Part shown: piece by piece, positions 11,261 through 23,521 of the stretch
Numbering within the stretch: position 1 is the stretch's first letter
Layout of the letters: each line of letters opens with the position of its first letter
Assembly: GCA_963681505.1 (NCBI GenBank)
Contig: OY811972.1
Span: forward strand, 3,056,163 to 3,120,162
Direction of reading: 5' to 3'
DNA length: 64,000 nt
DNA from: Eunapius fragilis
Taxonomy: Eukaryota; Porifera; Demospongiae; Spongillida; Spongillidae
The notes under the pieces: model-generated
Seen by the model: the letters and a program-made list of their open reading frames with translations, nothing else
Databases searched by the model: none
What the model was told of the DNA's origin: nothing
Translations under genes and position numbers: made by a program

Positions 11261-11371
11261 TGTAAAGTATTCTACCCTCTGTAACTACTCGTAACTACAC
11301 CCTGCCTTTTGTGTCGAACGAACGATTCTAATAATACGACAACAAGTAATAATTAATCAGTGTCCTCAACA
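11261..11371 (-). repeat. LTR (5' LTR of the BEL/Pao element), 111 bp
   Basis: Partner of 5601-5725, with the same ends. Visible substitutions and a length change show that the insertion is not recent. Confidence 0.85.
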
Positions 11372-11469
11372 CACACACATACACACTTGTACTGAAGTAC
11401 ACATGCACATACAGATGCATTGTATTGTTTGGGCCACAGGGGTACAGTGTGATCTTATTTCTATTACAG

Positions 11470-11568
11470 AATGGTGCGAGTCCATTGATGGTAGCAAGTG
11501 AGATGGGACATGTTGAAGTGGTGAAATCACTCATACAAGGAGGAGCTAATATCAATCACACTAACAAG
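11470..11568 (+). CDS. Ankyrin-repeat exon (99 bp), type A
   Basis: One ankyrin repeat, SPLMVASEMGHVEVVKSLIQ then GGANINHTNK, between an acceptor CTATTACAG and a donor AAG/GTATGC, both phase 0. It is nearly the same as the exons at 15369 and 24793, so these are tandem paralogues within one gene. Because of the phase-0, 33-codon design, adding or losing an exon keeps the frame. Confidence 0.8.
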
Positions 11569-11962
11569 GTATGCGCACACACAATTTTATTGCACTCTAT
11601 TAGATGCACACCCTGCATTGCTATGCATACATTGTCCTCTAGTGACTAGAATATCTTGTGTAGTCGAATGCATTCACAGAACAAGAAGAGTCATCCCCAC
11701 CTGGCAAATACCTCTCTTGGTTACCTCATTATTCTGATATCTCATAGCAACTTGTGTATGCCAAATGCTAAGACCAAATCATCTGTCCTGCTAACTACCT
11801 CAGATATTTGCAACCTCTGCCCACCTATGGGAACAACAGATATGACCACCTTGTCATGTGACTGTATAGATGACATGCAGCCTGCTCATGCTGTTGTAAG
11901 GTCCCATCATGGACACATGACATGTAGATGGCACTGTATATGCAGTAACCAGCTAAATGTGG

Positions 11963-12028
11963 AATGGTCATCATGATGTAGTGCAGACCTTGGTGGGAGC
12001 AGGTTCTGATGTAAATTTAGCAACATCA
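11963..12028 (+). pseudogene. Truncated ankyrin exon, type B
   Basis: The last 22 codons of a type-B repeat (GHHDVVQTLVGAGSDVNLATS) are present, but the first 11 codons and the acceptor are replaced by unrelated sequence, and the donor reads GTGGGG instead of GTAAGT. It lies inside a duplicated intron block and is probably not spliced in. Confidence 0.7.
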
Positions 12029-13267
12029 GTGGGGTTATGTTCTCATACAAGTACATGTATTCGTTGACTAAGGTGCATGCTTTATTGATAAATGTATTGT
12101 AAACAGGTCACATTTCTGTACACATGCACATATCTTATGTGCTTGGATACTATGTATGTATTGAGAGGTGGGGCTGGGGGTGGTATTGGATTGGAGAGGA
12201 TCATGTCAGTATGCAATATAATTGGTCATCAAGAAGTGGTTCTATGGGCACCCACTTTCCCTACCCACCTGGTTCCACAATTATCATACCATCAGCTGGT
12301 TGAAGAGTGGGGGTGAGGGAGGCTCCATCTGTGTGGTATGTACTTATGTACATTTACATCCAAGTACCAGTAGGTACATTTGTACATGTATTGAGGCATA
12401 TCTTGACAATAGCTCCTGGTTCCTTGTGGCTGTAGTTGCTGTACATCCATGTCATGTGATTCTATCCACCCACCTGGTCCCACCAGCTTTGCACTGAGCT
12501 ATGTTCTTTTGTATCATTCTCTTATCATCACAACCTTACATGAGCTCATCATCCACATATACCTCCCCACCTGTCCATAAGGCCTCTGGGTGATTTACCA
12601 GCTTAGCTTTCTTCCTATAGTGGACTGACCTTCCGCTTCCAGTTAACCCTTTTAACCCCAACTACATGTACTACATGGTCCCACCAGCTTTCCCCAATGC
12701 TCTAGTTACTATTCAGGGTAGTCACTATTCAGGGTACCATGAATATAGGCCTGATGTGTCTAGAATTTCTCAATTGAATACCTTTACAGAGCAGGAAAGA
12801 GTCATCGCCACCAAATACCTCCATGGTTGACCTCATTCTGATGTTTCATACCAACTAGTGCATACCTTATGCTAAGACCCAACCAGCTCTTGTGGTTAGA
12901 GGTATAAAGAACTCGAGCTAGATAGAAATGGACTGAAAGTATACAAGGGCTTAGTTACATGTATAACACATCAGGCTAAAGTATATAAAGTATAGATTAT
13001 TGAGTAAAACACATTGTACATGTACATGTACTTCTTTTGACCATGAAGCCATGCACACAAGGCTACCCATTGATTTCACTAGATATCTGAGGGGTGGCTG
13101 GGGATTGGTGTGCACATAGGAACGTATTTGAAGGTGGGAGGAGGGAGGGTGCAAGTAATGGTCATTGCACTATATAGGTGGAGGTGGAGAGGAGTGACCT
13201 CACCTAAATGTGAGATGTGTAGCACACTATCCCTCCCCCTTTATGCCTTCATGGTACTGAATGACAA

Positions 13268-13328
<61 letters not shown>

Positions 13329-13557
13329 TGTGGTGGGGGAGCAATTTCCCTCCCGCCTTGTGCATCCTGGATTATACAAGGGTGGAACCAAACCTTTACA
13401 ATATTGGGTGTTATTATTATCTAACCACAATTGTAATGTCTGCAGTCATCTACATGTTCCTGCCTTGGTCATTAATGGGTGTTGTCTTTTTGTGTGTGAC
13501 TGTCTGTGATTCCATGTGTGTGTCTATCTTTCTGTGTATACATGTATGTCCTGGTCT

Positions 13558-13599
<42 letters not shown>

Positions 13600-15368
13600 T
13601 TGTGCATGTGCATGTGTATCTGTGTGTCTTTTTGTGTGTATAAATTGTGCATGTCTTGTATATTGGTTCTTATCTAACCATAAATGCAGTCGTAAGTTAA
13701 CATATCTGGTGGCTTTCCCTACCAAATTATAACACCCCCCCCCCTCTCCCCAAAATAAAAAAATTACAAGGACAAGCTGTGGATTTCACATTGGCACAAT
13801 TGCTCACTAGAGAATTCTCTTCGGGCTTCTCATAGGGAGTGTGTGTACATGTATGTGTGTGGACAGGTGTGTGCGATAAATGGGACTCCATTATGCTCAG
13901 TACCCAACATGTACATGTACATGCACACATATGTAACGTTGCCATCTGATGCCGGACAGTCGGGTATGCCCCATATTACTAGGAATGCCTCCTATAATAT
14001 GGCTTAGGCGTTAGATACCTTGCTGCAGTAGCGTATATTTCTTGCAGCATGACGAAGCAATTATAAGTCACCCTCCATCCCACCTCCCCTATACACACAC
14101 TCACACACTCACACTCATAATACACGTCCACACATTTACATGTGTGCACATGCCACATGCATATTGATTGGGCCATCGGGAGGGTGTGTGTGATGGGAGG
14201 GGCTCTTATAATTGTGAAGCTGTGAAGTGGCATCTTACAGCAGGAGAAAATAGCACACTTCATCCCATCTTCACCTCCACAGAAAAGATTGTGGAGTTTA
14301 GGTCACACCCTCACTGCTGTGAGGTCGTGGGCTATTCATTGTAGCTCTTTGGTGTGATTAGCTGAGCTGTCAATAGCAATTCATATATACATGTATTAGG
14401 TTCTGAACTGAATACTACCAGAGGAGTAAGTATGTCCCACATGAAATAACCCCTCCACTGGCCCTTCTCCTTGAGTTGTAATGATTCAACCATGTTTTTA
14501 TACAGGGTCTTTGCGAAAGAGCGCAATGGTTTTAAATGAATATAATTTCGTAATAGGATTGTCAATCTAAATGAAGTTATGAATGTACAAAAACCACGTT
14601 TAGTCAAATACAAACTGCATTGTTACAATTTGTTTCTCTTTAGCGGCAGCTCAAAAGATAGAATAAAATAGCCTGCAATTAACTAAATTGACTAACAATG
14701 TACGATATCTTTTAATTAGTAACGTGATTTATAAACTGCAGAATAAAATTGATGAGACTTTGAAAAAATTTTATTGGCATTTTACTAGTTAATATTCAAA
14801 ACAACAAATCAAACTTGAAAAAGCCATATGACCGCAATGTTTTTAACTTTGAGTTTTAATAACTCAACATTAAATAATCCATTACTAAATCAAATAGTGG
14901 TTTGTACTTCATTTTATACTGGAATAATTTATGATAGTTATTATAAAGAATTACCACAAAACAGCTTCGATCTTAACAAATCTTAAATATTAATAACTCA
15001 CTATTGAACCTAAATCAATGCTGTTCCACCGCATATCCAGATCATGTGTTAATTATTATTAAATATTAAATGTAAACCATAATTTCTATAAATTTTGTTA
15101 ATAGAGGACTTGAAATATTTGGCGCTTATAATAGTCGAAATCTAATTGGATTATTTGTATTTGCCTAACGACTGCAATATACTTGTATGTTTAAGAAATC
15201 AAGCAGCTTTAATTTCAATCCTGAGTTATTGTTGGGGATTTTAAAGCGTTGCGTTCTTTAGCAAACTTGCTGTATATTATTATTTTACTATAACTGTATT
15301 TTGTACCCAATGCTCTCCTTGTCCATATTACTAAACCCCTTCCTGTTATGATCACATTTGTATTACAG
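12029..15368. other. Repeat-rich ankyrin-gene intron
   Basis: No gene recognised. It holds blocks shared with 23330-24790: GAGGTGGGGCTGGGGGTGGT near 12165 and 24175, CTTGTATATTGGTTCTTATC near 13650 and 24445, and a GGACAAGCTGTGGATTT block near 13769 and 24567. It also holds GT microsatellites and an AT-rich stretch (14640-15200) with nothing recognisable. Confidence 0.6.
13270..13330. repeat. (GT)n microsatellite
   Basis: Uninterrupted GT dinucleotides to about 13320, then an interrupted continuation. A second GT tract lies near 13560-13600. ORFs across it in either strand are repeat artefacts. Confidence 0.95.
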
Positions 15369-15467
15369 GATGGTTGGAGTCCATTGATGAAAGCAAGTGA
15401 GAAAGGACATGTTGAAGTAGTGAAATCACTCATAGAAGCAGGAGCTAATATCAGTCACACTAACAAG
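15369..15467 (+). CDS. Ankyrin-repeat exon (99 bp), type A
   Basis: Acceptor TATTACAG and donor AAG/GTTGGC, both phase 0. The repeat reads DGWSPLMKASEKGHVEVVKS followed by LIEAGANISHTNK, close to the ankyrin consensus. Part of the same plus-strand gene as 11470 and 24793. Confidence 0.8.
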
Positions 15468-16595
15468 GTTGGCATACATCACTCTTATTTTACTCTATTA
15501 GATGCACACTGTGCATTGCCATATTCAACACACCTTCAGCTTACGGTTAACCCTTTTAACCCCAACTACCACATGGTCCCACCTGTATGCCCCATCACTT
15601 GGCTGTGCAGTGGTAGTACCATGAATATAGACCTGAGGTGGCTAGAATTTCTCATGTAGTTTAATATCTTCACAGAGCAGGAAAGAGTCATCTACACCAA
15701 ATACCTCCCATGGTTACCTCATTCTGATGTTTCATACCAACTTGTGCATACCTCGTGCTAAGACTCAACTGCCATGGCACAAATCGGTAGCAATGCATCA
15801 TACAATATCGGCCAATAAAACCTTTATAGATCGGCTTTGAAAGCAGGAAAGCGGGCAGTCCGAAATTGTACCGCCTATTGGCCGCCTATTGACCGAAATA
15901 TCTTTCAGACCATACTTAAATACTTGAAGTCCGCCCCCGATTTTCCTGTCGACTTACATGTTGTACAGGAAGGTCGACCGCCTAATCGTTCCGTGGTCGG
16001 TTGAGGGTCGGTTGATGGTCGACCATGATTCAAAGTTCGGTCAGCTACCTCAGGAAATTATTACTTTGCATGTTTAGGTTACTGAGAGTAAGAATCATGT
16101 TTGCTTGTTGGCAAGCTCACGATGATTACACACCGAAATGCATGCTATATACGCAGTATATATTTGACCAATCGCAGTCTTGGCTCTTCTATCCTGAATA
16201 GGTCCACGAAACGGATCGTTCTTTCCCTTCGGCTGTGCTATCCCGCGCGTAAAGTTTCATTGATGTCATTAGTCCTCAAGGTTTATACCACATCCACTCA
16301 AGGGCACTTAAGATTATCTCTGCACGAGTCGTATCCGATATGAAAAGTGGAGTGGGTGCTGTTGGTCCGCATTAGGGCCGCTTGATACAAAAAGTGGGGG
16401 CCTTTTGTTTACCATACTGTTTGCAAATATGTTATTGTTAATAATTACAATTTTGGCCGAGGGGTGTGCTCAAGCACGCAGAGCACCATCACTGGATACG
16501 CCACTGATTCGGCGTGCATAACTATAGTACAGATCAATATTGCGTATTATGCCATGTAATATGTAGGCGATATTGTCGTGCAGTGGAATCGTTAT

Positions 16596-16878
16596 AGTGC
16601 CCTTGAGTGGGTGTGGTTTAATTAGCCAGACATAAAGGGGTTATTCAAGCTGCCACAACAGTGCCCTTCAGTGGGTGTTGTTTAATCAGCCAGGCATTAA
16701 GGGGTTAGGCAACCTACCGCTACAATGCCCATCAGTGAGTGTGGTTTAATCAGCTAAGGCATGAAGGGTTTATGCAACCTGTCACTACAGTGGTCATCTG
16801 TGGGTCTGGTTTAATCAGCTAGCCATAAAGAGGTTATTCAAACTGCGCTAAAGTGCCTCTCAGTGGATGTGGTCTTCC
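16596..16878. repeat. Minisatellite, about 62 bp x 4.5
   Basis: Units share GTGCCCTTCAGTGGGTGT, GGTTTAATCAGC and a CATAAAGGGGTTATTCAA-like block. One unit edge recurs in inverted form at 16276-16306, suggesting that the array grew from one end of a foldback element. Confidence 0.75.
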
Positions 16879-17738
16879 CTGCTAGGCATAAATTCAATGC
16901 CAGGGTACAAAACACATAAACATATGTTCAGTGACATGATATGTGTTTGATCAGTTTATGGCTAACCAGCTGCTAACCCCACTACATAGAGTAACATAAT
17001 TTCTCACACACTTCTAAAATTTATTTCAAATTCAATACAGAGAGACTAATGTGAAATAGCTATCAATGCTGGTGTGCTGTTTCTGATCTATTGTGGAAAG
17101 TAGGCCAAGTCATCATCACCAGGATGTCAGACACACAAGGCACTCAGGTAAACATGGTGGTCATACTGCAAGAGAGACAATATGTAACCTCAAATTCCCC
17201 TGTGTGACATTTGATGAGATCTCACACCATAACACTGGGCCGCTATATTCATACACATCAATTAACCCCTGTTTTAGCTTACTGTAGACATTGGTAAAAT
17301 TGGTAAAATTATACTCTTGAGCATGATACTTCAACTTGCTGCTTGTATGCCATTACCACAGATAAGACATTTCTTGCAAGTTGAACCATTAGGAATGTGA
17401 GTAAAGGAAATGTTTTGTTAGGGCCCATTGTAACTATGACTGTATCAGGTCAGCAGGGTAGAACATTAGCAATGTGTGTGAAGGCCAGAGGGGAGAGGTG
17501 TCTAGAAGGGATAGGAGAGCGAAAACACTCCTAGAATCACCCTACCAGTACCCCTGTGATGCTATACCATCACAAAAGTGTTGGTGCCTTGACAACTGTT
17601 GAGATTTGTGAGTTTGGACTGGGGACTATGCAAGCAAAAGACCCTCTGTCTACCAAAGGGTGTGGTCACAGAGCACAATCCCATGACAGAGGTGTTGTGG
17701 GTTTTTTGTGAGGGACCAATGTAACTATGACTGATATT

Positions 17739-18365
17739 CCTAGGTAGCCTAGAACCTTTGCATTATGTAAGGTCTGGGGACCTAAAGACCTTATAAATAC
17801 CCCCAAGGATCATAATAGAAGCAGCTCAGAAACACAGGTACAATGAAACCTACATGCAACCAACAGCCTCCATGTCCAGCACGAGTTTTGGGTTGTACCG
17901 ATGTCACTCTAACTGTGAACTATGACAGGGTATTAAACGGTGTGCATGTTCATAGGACATACCAATGGTATGGTTACTGTATCGATAGCAACATCACGAA
18001 AACACTCAGGTCCACTCTCCTTATTACCCTGAAGCTTTGTATACTGGCAGCAGTCTTGTTGCGATGACGGTTTTTCCTAGGTAGCCTAGAACCTATGCAT
18101 TATTTAAGGTCTGGGGACCTAAAGACCTTATAAACACACCCCCCCCCCCCCCCCCCCTGTATCATAATAGGAGCAGCTCAGAAACACAGGTACAATGAAA
18201 CCTAGATCCAACCAATAGCCTCCATGTCCAGCACGAGTATTGGGTTGTACCAATGTCATTCTGACTGTGAGCTGTGACAGGGCATTAAACGGTGTGCATG
18301 TTCATAGGGCATACCAATGGTATGGTTACTGTATAGTTAGTAACGTCAGGAAAACTCTCAGGCCC
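17739..18365. repeat. Tandem duplication, about 290 bp x 2 (period about 337)
   Basis: Copy 1 (17739-18030) and copy 2 (18076-18365) both start CCTAGGTAGCCTAGAACC and share AAACCTA...CCATGTCCAGCACGAG and GGTATGGTTACTGTAT. Copy 2 has gained a run of 19 C (18139-18157) where copy 1 has only ACCCCCAAGG, so the C run expanded after duplication. Confidence 0.85.
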
Positions 18366-21350
18366 ACTCTCTTTATGTCCCATAATCCATGGCTTTTGTA
18401 TGGGCTTTTGTTTTATTGATGTGATGTAAATAGGTAAGTTATTGGGTTCCATGGCAACCAACACCTCCCCAAGTACTTAATGGTGCATGTACTCCAATTG
18501 CATCAATATATCTCATCTCCCCACCACCTAAAGTTATGTATCCTGTGTCCATGCATATCTTTAAATACATGAGACTTTGGGGTAGCAAATTAGAGAAAGA
18601 AAGATGTATGAATCCAACGCACCCACTTAGCCTACTCATTTGGATGTACCATTTCTATGGTGAAAATGGAACATCTTTATCCTATGGCAATGTTGTACAT
18701 GTACTCGGCTTTATTTTACGCAAGAAGTTCTGCACATGATTAAGTAGAATTGTAACCAATGTACTGCACGAAAACAACTTTACAATATAAAATATTCAAA
18801 TTGAGATCTGTAATTTCATATACTACAAATGCTTTTGACAAAAAATAGTGCCCTTTGCAGTTCATATGGTTAAACACCTAATCGGTGAATGTTTCTGCAA
18901 TCCTTTTTAACACCTGTTCCATGAGAAACAGGTACTAGTTTGTTGGAAACAGCCAAAATGAAAACTAATCACCACTAAACATAAATCAAAAGCAGTTGCA
19001 TATTTTGATAGTCCAATAATTGCTGTGATGTACTCTGAATTTTTTTTTAAACATTTGGATAATTAGGGCTATTCTGTCTTCGGGCACGCCCAACTGACTC
19101 CTTCATTTTGCAGTAGTTTCAGGCTAAAAGTACAGATTTTTTCTAGGCAGTTTTCAAACAAATTTTTAATCTCAATGTAATTCTTACTACTACAAAATCA
19201 TTTTAGTCACGAAACACAATGAAAATAGATGTCAAAATCAAGGTATAGCAGCGTTTAGTTGCAAAAGAGTTGTAATTTATTCATTTAGCATTTGCGGTTG
19301 TCGTTTTGGGGGTGGGTCCGATATGGCGGAAGTTTACAGTGTTGTTCTTGTAAGAAGGCTGTACGTGGAAGATGCAATACTGGTATCTGCAGTGCGTGCT
19401 GTGGGTTTCTTAAGCTTTTAAGTCGTCAACGGAAGAATTTTGAGGTGGTCCTATAACGCCGCAATGACTTATGGAGCTTCTCGACCTAAATACCTACATT
19501 TTTATGCGATGGTACCCGAAGAATAGCTTGCAATTAAGCCAATTCATCAGATTGCTTCCAAATTGAACATTTTGAACGTTAAAAAACTCAGCGGTTTTGA
19601 GGAGACTTGTGAAGACAAGAACGGAACAACATGCAGGAAAGAAATTGATTATAAAAAGTATTTTGCAATATTCAGCAAGTTTGTATATGGATGTCCAAGA
19701 CTTATTATACAATTGTTGCTACCATCCTATAGGATTTGTCAGCAACAGCCATATGCACTGAACGAAGTTTTCTGTGTGAATGCAATGAAGTAGATACCCT
19801 CTCCTATTGCACTGAAGACCTATCTGAATAATTGTATGAACAGAAAAACACATATATTGTCAGCAAACAAATGTGGGCCCAAAAACATCCATCCCTGCCT
19901 GTTGTTACCTTGCACACATCAATGGATTATCCTGCCCCTATATTTGCAGCAATTGATGTGGGAAGATGTGTCCAACCTTTCCTCTGGCAATATAAGATCC
20001 TTGCTATTTCAAAGTAGGGTAGATGCAGTTTGCATTCATAGAGGTCTTGAAATGCAACCACTAGTTAGCACAAAATAATGTGAGTTCTGCCGGCCATCAT
20101 CATGTTATGAGTGTTTATTGAGAAACACAAATGTAGAGGCTCTAGAAGACAAGGCAATGCCAGTATGCAAATACAATCCTAGCAACTCTAAACTTCACAG
20201 TGGAGCAGCCATTATTACAACTGTAAGAACAGTGAAAGTGTTGCAGTATGCTTCATTTGAGGGTGAGTTTGGCTGAGCAAGATTTTGTAGTACAATGCTG
20301 AAAGGAAGGTATAAGACAGCAAGTCTGTGAGGAAAGCACAATATAAGATGTCCGCAGAGGATGTGCAAGCCAGACTTCTTGCTCAATATAAAAAGATGGA
20401 CATTTTGCCGCTATATCAGAAGTCCCTGTTGTTGGCCAAATTGTAGTGGTATATCCAATGCAAGTACCTTTCTGAACACGAAAATCAGAGGATGGAGTTC
20501 AGAGTGAAACACATCCTAAAGAAGTCAGCCTGGATTAAAGATAGATTTGATGAAGTGAATACAAGTCAGAATATCAAATACATGTATGTGCTTTATAAAG
20601 ACTTTCTTCTACTAGATACAAAGTATAATACCAGACAGTTTTGTTGCATCATACATTATCAATGCTTCAGATAATAATGTATGCTAAGAATGATTGTTGT
20701 AAAATTAGGGAATGAGTTCAGGGATAAGTACAAAATAGCACTCACAAAAACAATGACAGAAAGCAGTCTTAGCACGAAAGGAACCTTATTAGTCAGACAA
20801 GTACGGGAGCTCAGCTACTCTCTTTGATCTCGGTCGTTCTGCACAATACTGGTCTGGTGACACAAAATGCAGCCGTTAGTGCGCATGTGCGATATAATGT
20901 ATAATAAATCAGCAGGACGTGGTACTGCACCAAATGCAAACCGCCAGTCCTAGAAGCCTGGCTTTGGCACAAAAACGATGTTAGAGTGTAAGGCTACATA
21001 CAAGCATCAAATAAAATGCTTTCTATTTCTGGCAATGATGCATCAAAAAAGTGCTGTTTTTTGGGTAATCCAACGGACCGATTAACTTCAGAAGGAGTGC
21101 AGGTCTTCAACCCTAAACATGTAGGTGGAGAAAAAGATGCATACTTTCATCCAACTGATTTATGAACACATAGCAACGAACAAAATGATTCAAGTTTCAT
21201 CTCCGACACATTTTAGTTTCTGCAAATTCCTAAAAATGGGCTACAAAAGTATCCGTTTCACATAGAACGGGTGTGAAAAGCTCAGACTTAAATGTTGAAA
21301 TGTTACGGCGATACAATTAGATTAAACACAACTTTCTTCCATTTTCCCTA

Positions 21351-21880
21351 GCTAGCCGGCCAGCCGGGGTAGATGTACTGTGTGGTATGTAATAGAAGCT
21401 AATATACATGATAATGAACCTAACGATTTTTAAGTGATTCCCCGTTCTCTGGGGAGGCTGCATGGATGCCACGCCCTTAACATTGGCACACCAACTTTTG
21501 ACCCTGTGTGCCGAACCTGTTTGTTGCGAGAGTTGACAAAGCTGGACTTGTATGGCGTGCTAGACCATGATATGACAAAGTGGTAACATTAGCATCGTTA
21601 TTCTAACCATTCAATATGAATTGGAAATGAATCATATCTCAAAGCAACACTTTTATAAACAATACCTGAAGATGGTTACATGACGTGTATGTTTGATTTG
21701 TTCTATTCCTTCACTCCTTACCAGTACAATGCAACTCCGTTGTATGCAGCAAGTCAAAATGGTCATCATGATGTAGTGCAGACCTTGGTGGGGGCAGGTG
21801 CTGATGCAAATATAGCAACATCAGTAAGTGATATGGTGTTATGTTCTTATACAAGTACATGTACATGTACACATTGACTT
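21351..21880 (+). repeat. Exon-plus-intron duplication, copy 1
   Basis: Matches 23522-24062 along its length (GATTTTTAAGTGATTCCCCG, GAGAGTTGACAAAGCTGGAC) and includes the type-B ankyrin exon. Substitutions are scattered, including in the exon. Confidence 0.85.
21725..21823 (+). CDS. Ankyrin-repeat exon (99 bp), type B
   Basis: Repeat YNATPLYAASQNGHHDVVQT followed by LVGAGADANIATS. Acceptor CTTACCAG and donor TCA/GTAAGT, both phase 0. It is a paralogue of 23912-24013 and of the truncated copy at 11963. Type-A and type-B exons alternate along the gene, as expected if a two-exon module was duplicated. Confidence 0.8.
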
Positions 21881-21934
21881 CTTATTGCAAGGTACATGCT
21901 TATAAACAGGTCACATTTCTCTACACATAAACAT

Positions 21935-22223
21935 ACAAGTAATAAAAACATTCTCTACACGAGAAGGTTGGTGGTATATAGGAATCAAAGGTGAGATGGT
22001 GGTGTAAAAAGCAAGGGAACAAGGCTTCTGATTGAAAAGGAAAAATGAAATAGACCTATATTAGCAGCATGTTGTCATATTTTAATGTGCGTGCTAATAT
22101 AGGTCTATTTCATTTTTCCTTTTCAATCAGAAGCCTTGTTCCCTTGCTTTTTACACCACCATCTCACCTTTGATTCCTATATACCACCAACCTTCTCGTG
22201 TAGAGAATGTTTTTATTACTTGT
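21935..22223. mobile_element. Perfect palindromic MITE, copy 1 (132-bp arms)
   Basis: Arms 21935-22066 and 22092-22223 are exact reverse complements by eye over 132 bp, with a 25-bp loop. The outer end reads ACAAGTAATAAAAACATTCT. Relatives are at 28206 (one arm), 30030, 42610 and 58749. It has no coding capacity. Its superfamily is unknown and no clear target duplication could be fixed. Confidence 0.9.
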
Positions 22224-23037
22224 TTCCTAAATTTTTCTGGTGCATTTGGTATTGTACTTAGTTCTTGAAACGCATAGAATAAGGTAGCATAAACGTCAAC
22301 TTGCGCGATCATGACAGGTTTATATTAGAATCTGCAACTCTGTTGAGGTGTGTACCAAATTTTACACTAGTCCCCAGACTATCTCCATTGAGGAGCAAAG
22401 GATTGATAAAGGTTAAAAACGAAGCCATATAATACAAAGAATAAATGCACTCTAAGTAAACTGATCTCACGCTATAATCAGATAAACCATGCACCACAAT
22501 ACATGACCAAATTGACGTAAGCAACTTTGGCGTTATACACACATTTCAAACAGCGCATATTACTGTAAAACGGAGAGACACAGTATCTCTACCGCTGTAA
22601 CTAAACTATTCCTTCCATTTTAGCGATATACCATATGCATGCTTATAATTTATCGATCCAACATTTATCGATGCCGTATAAACGTACCTTTGGGTGGTCG
22701 TTTTGTTGTTCCTTTCGGTACCGCGCTTGACATACGCACGTTTGGCAGATCTGGCAGCATCTGGATCTTTCCACTTTTATATGCTCGAGTGGAATCAGAA
22801 TTGTCCTCATGAGATTATATGGTAAAACCATCGAATTTGATAACGCTGGTTATATTATACTGGTGCGTCATGAACATTGTGATAGCTGATGTAATGTGCT
22901 ATTTGTAGATCAACACCAAATAAGGTACTACTCGCTTCAGCCAATTGCCCGATCGGTTAGGCGTCTAACAGATACCTGAAGATAACATGCGGACACATCC
23001 TGAAGCGATTGGTACACATGGCGTGCTTTACAAACGT
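22224..23037. other. No recognisable gene
   Basis: Only a short minus-strand ORF (22643-22831) with four clustered Cys (CCQICQTCVC). I do not recognise it and would not call it a gene on this evidence. Confidence 0.4.
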
Positions 23038-23329
23038 TCCTGTCGTGAGTTATACTCTCCGGAAGGAAGAAGAAGAAGAAGACGACGAAGGAGAAATTTT
23101 AGGTGGGACTGGGTACGGACGATGGGGACGAGTATTTTTGTTCTCTAAAAGTACACCGTCTTATGACATATGTATAACGCAGAACTGTTCTCCTTTTTGA
23201 TATTGCTCGATAGCCACTAAAAGCGAAGTGACCCGACTCTTGGCTGTCCCGCTAGACGCGAGTGACGTTTTTTTAATGACATTCATGATACTGCAGGATT
23301 CCTATATGGAACCTACTCGCGTAGGTTCC
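23038..23329 (+). mobile_element. Short non-autonomous element with hairpin ends, copy 1
   Basis: Starts TCCTGTCGTGAGTTATACTC, holds a GAAGAAGAAG run and GGTGGGACTGGGTACG, and ends with the hairpin GGAACCTACTCGCGTAGGTT. Copies at 43071-43337 (plus) and 57551-57839 (minus) keep the same order of parts. It is non-coding and its class is unknown. Confidence 0.65.
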
Positions 23330-23521
23330 GATATTATGTGCTTGGATCTTTATTGAGAGATGGGACTGGGGGTGGTATTGGATTGAAGTGTTGGCTGGGG
23401 ATTGGCGTGTTTTGGAGGTTATCAACACTTTTCTGAATCCAACGTCATGACTCAAGCACCCTACCTATTGACTAGTGCAGAGACATACATGTAGGTATTT
23501 CAAGGTAATCTCGGTGGCTTC

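Larger units (their letters stand above)
5601..11371 (-). mobile_element. BEL/Pao LTR retrotransposon, decayed
   Basis: A minus-strand element bounded by short direct LTRs (5601-5725 and 11261-11371), TG...CA ended, with a primer site next to the 5' LTR. The order gag, protease, reverse transcriptase, RNase H, integrase is that of BEL/Pao. Several frame changes and stops break pol, so the copy is inactive. It sits in a CA microsatellite (gcacacacac / cacacacata), so a target duplication of about 5 bp is plausible but ambiguous. The host site is an ankyrin-gene intron: paralogous introns at 14040-14110 and 24747-24790 carry the same CATGACAAAGCAATTA flank without the element. I give no reconstructed protein. 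Confidence 0.9.
15468..21724. other. Long gene-poor intron or intergenic stretch
   Basis: 6.3 kb without a recognisable coding exon. It holds a diverged intron module (15535-15770), a minisatellite (16596-16878), a tandem duplication (17739-18365) and short unsupported ORFs. Nothing between 18700 and 21350 could be assigned. Confidence 0.5.

Noticed and set aside
13227..13732. Long ORFs of Cys-Val or Thr-His repeats
   Set aside because: They are translations of the GT/CA microsatellites; the same applies at 50118-50489 and 62759-63103.
16596..16878. CRISPR-like repeat-spacer array
   Set aside because: The units are head-to-tail minisatellite copies with no unique spacers, in a eukaryotic genome.
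23038..23329. Helitron end
   Set aside because: The 3' hairpin is suggestive, but there is no CTRR after it, no conserved A/T target, and no Rep/helicase in the window.
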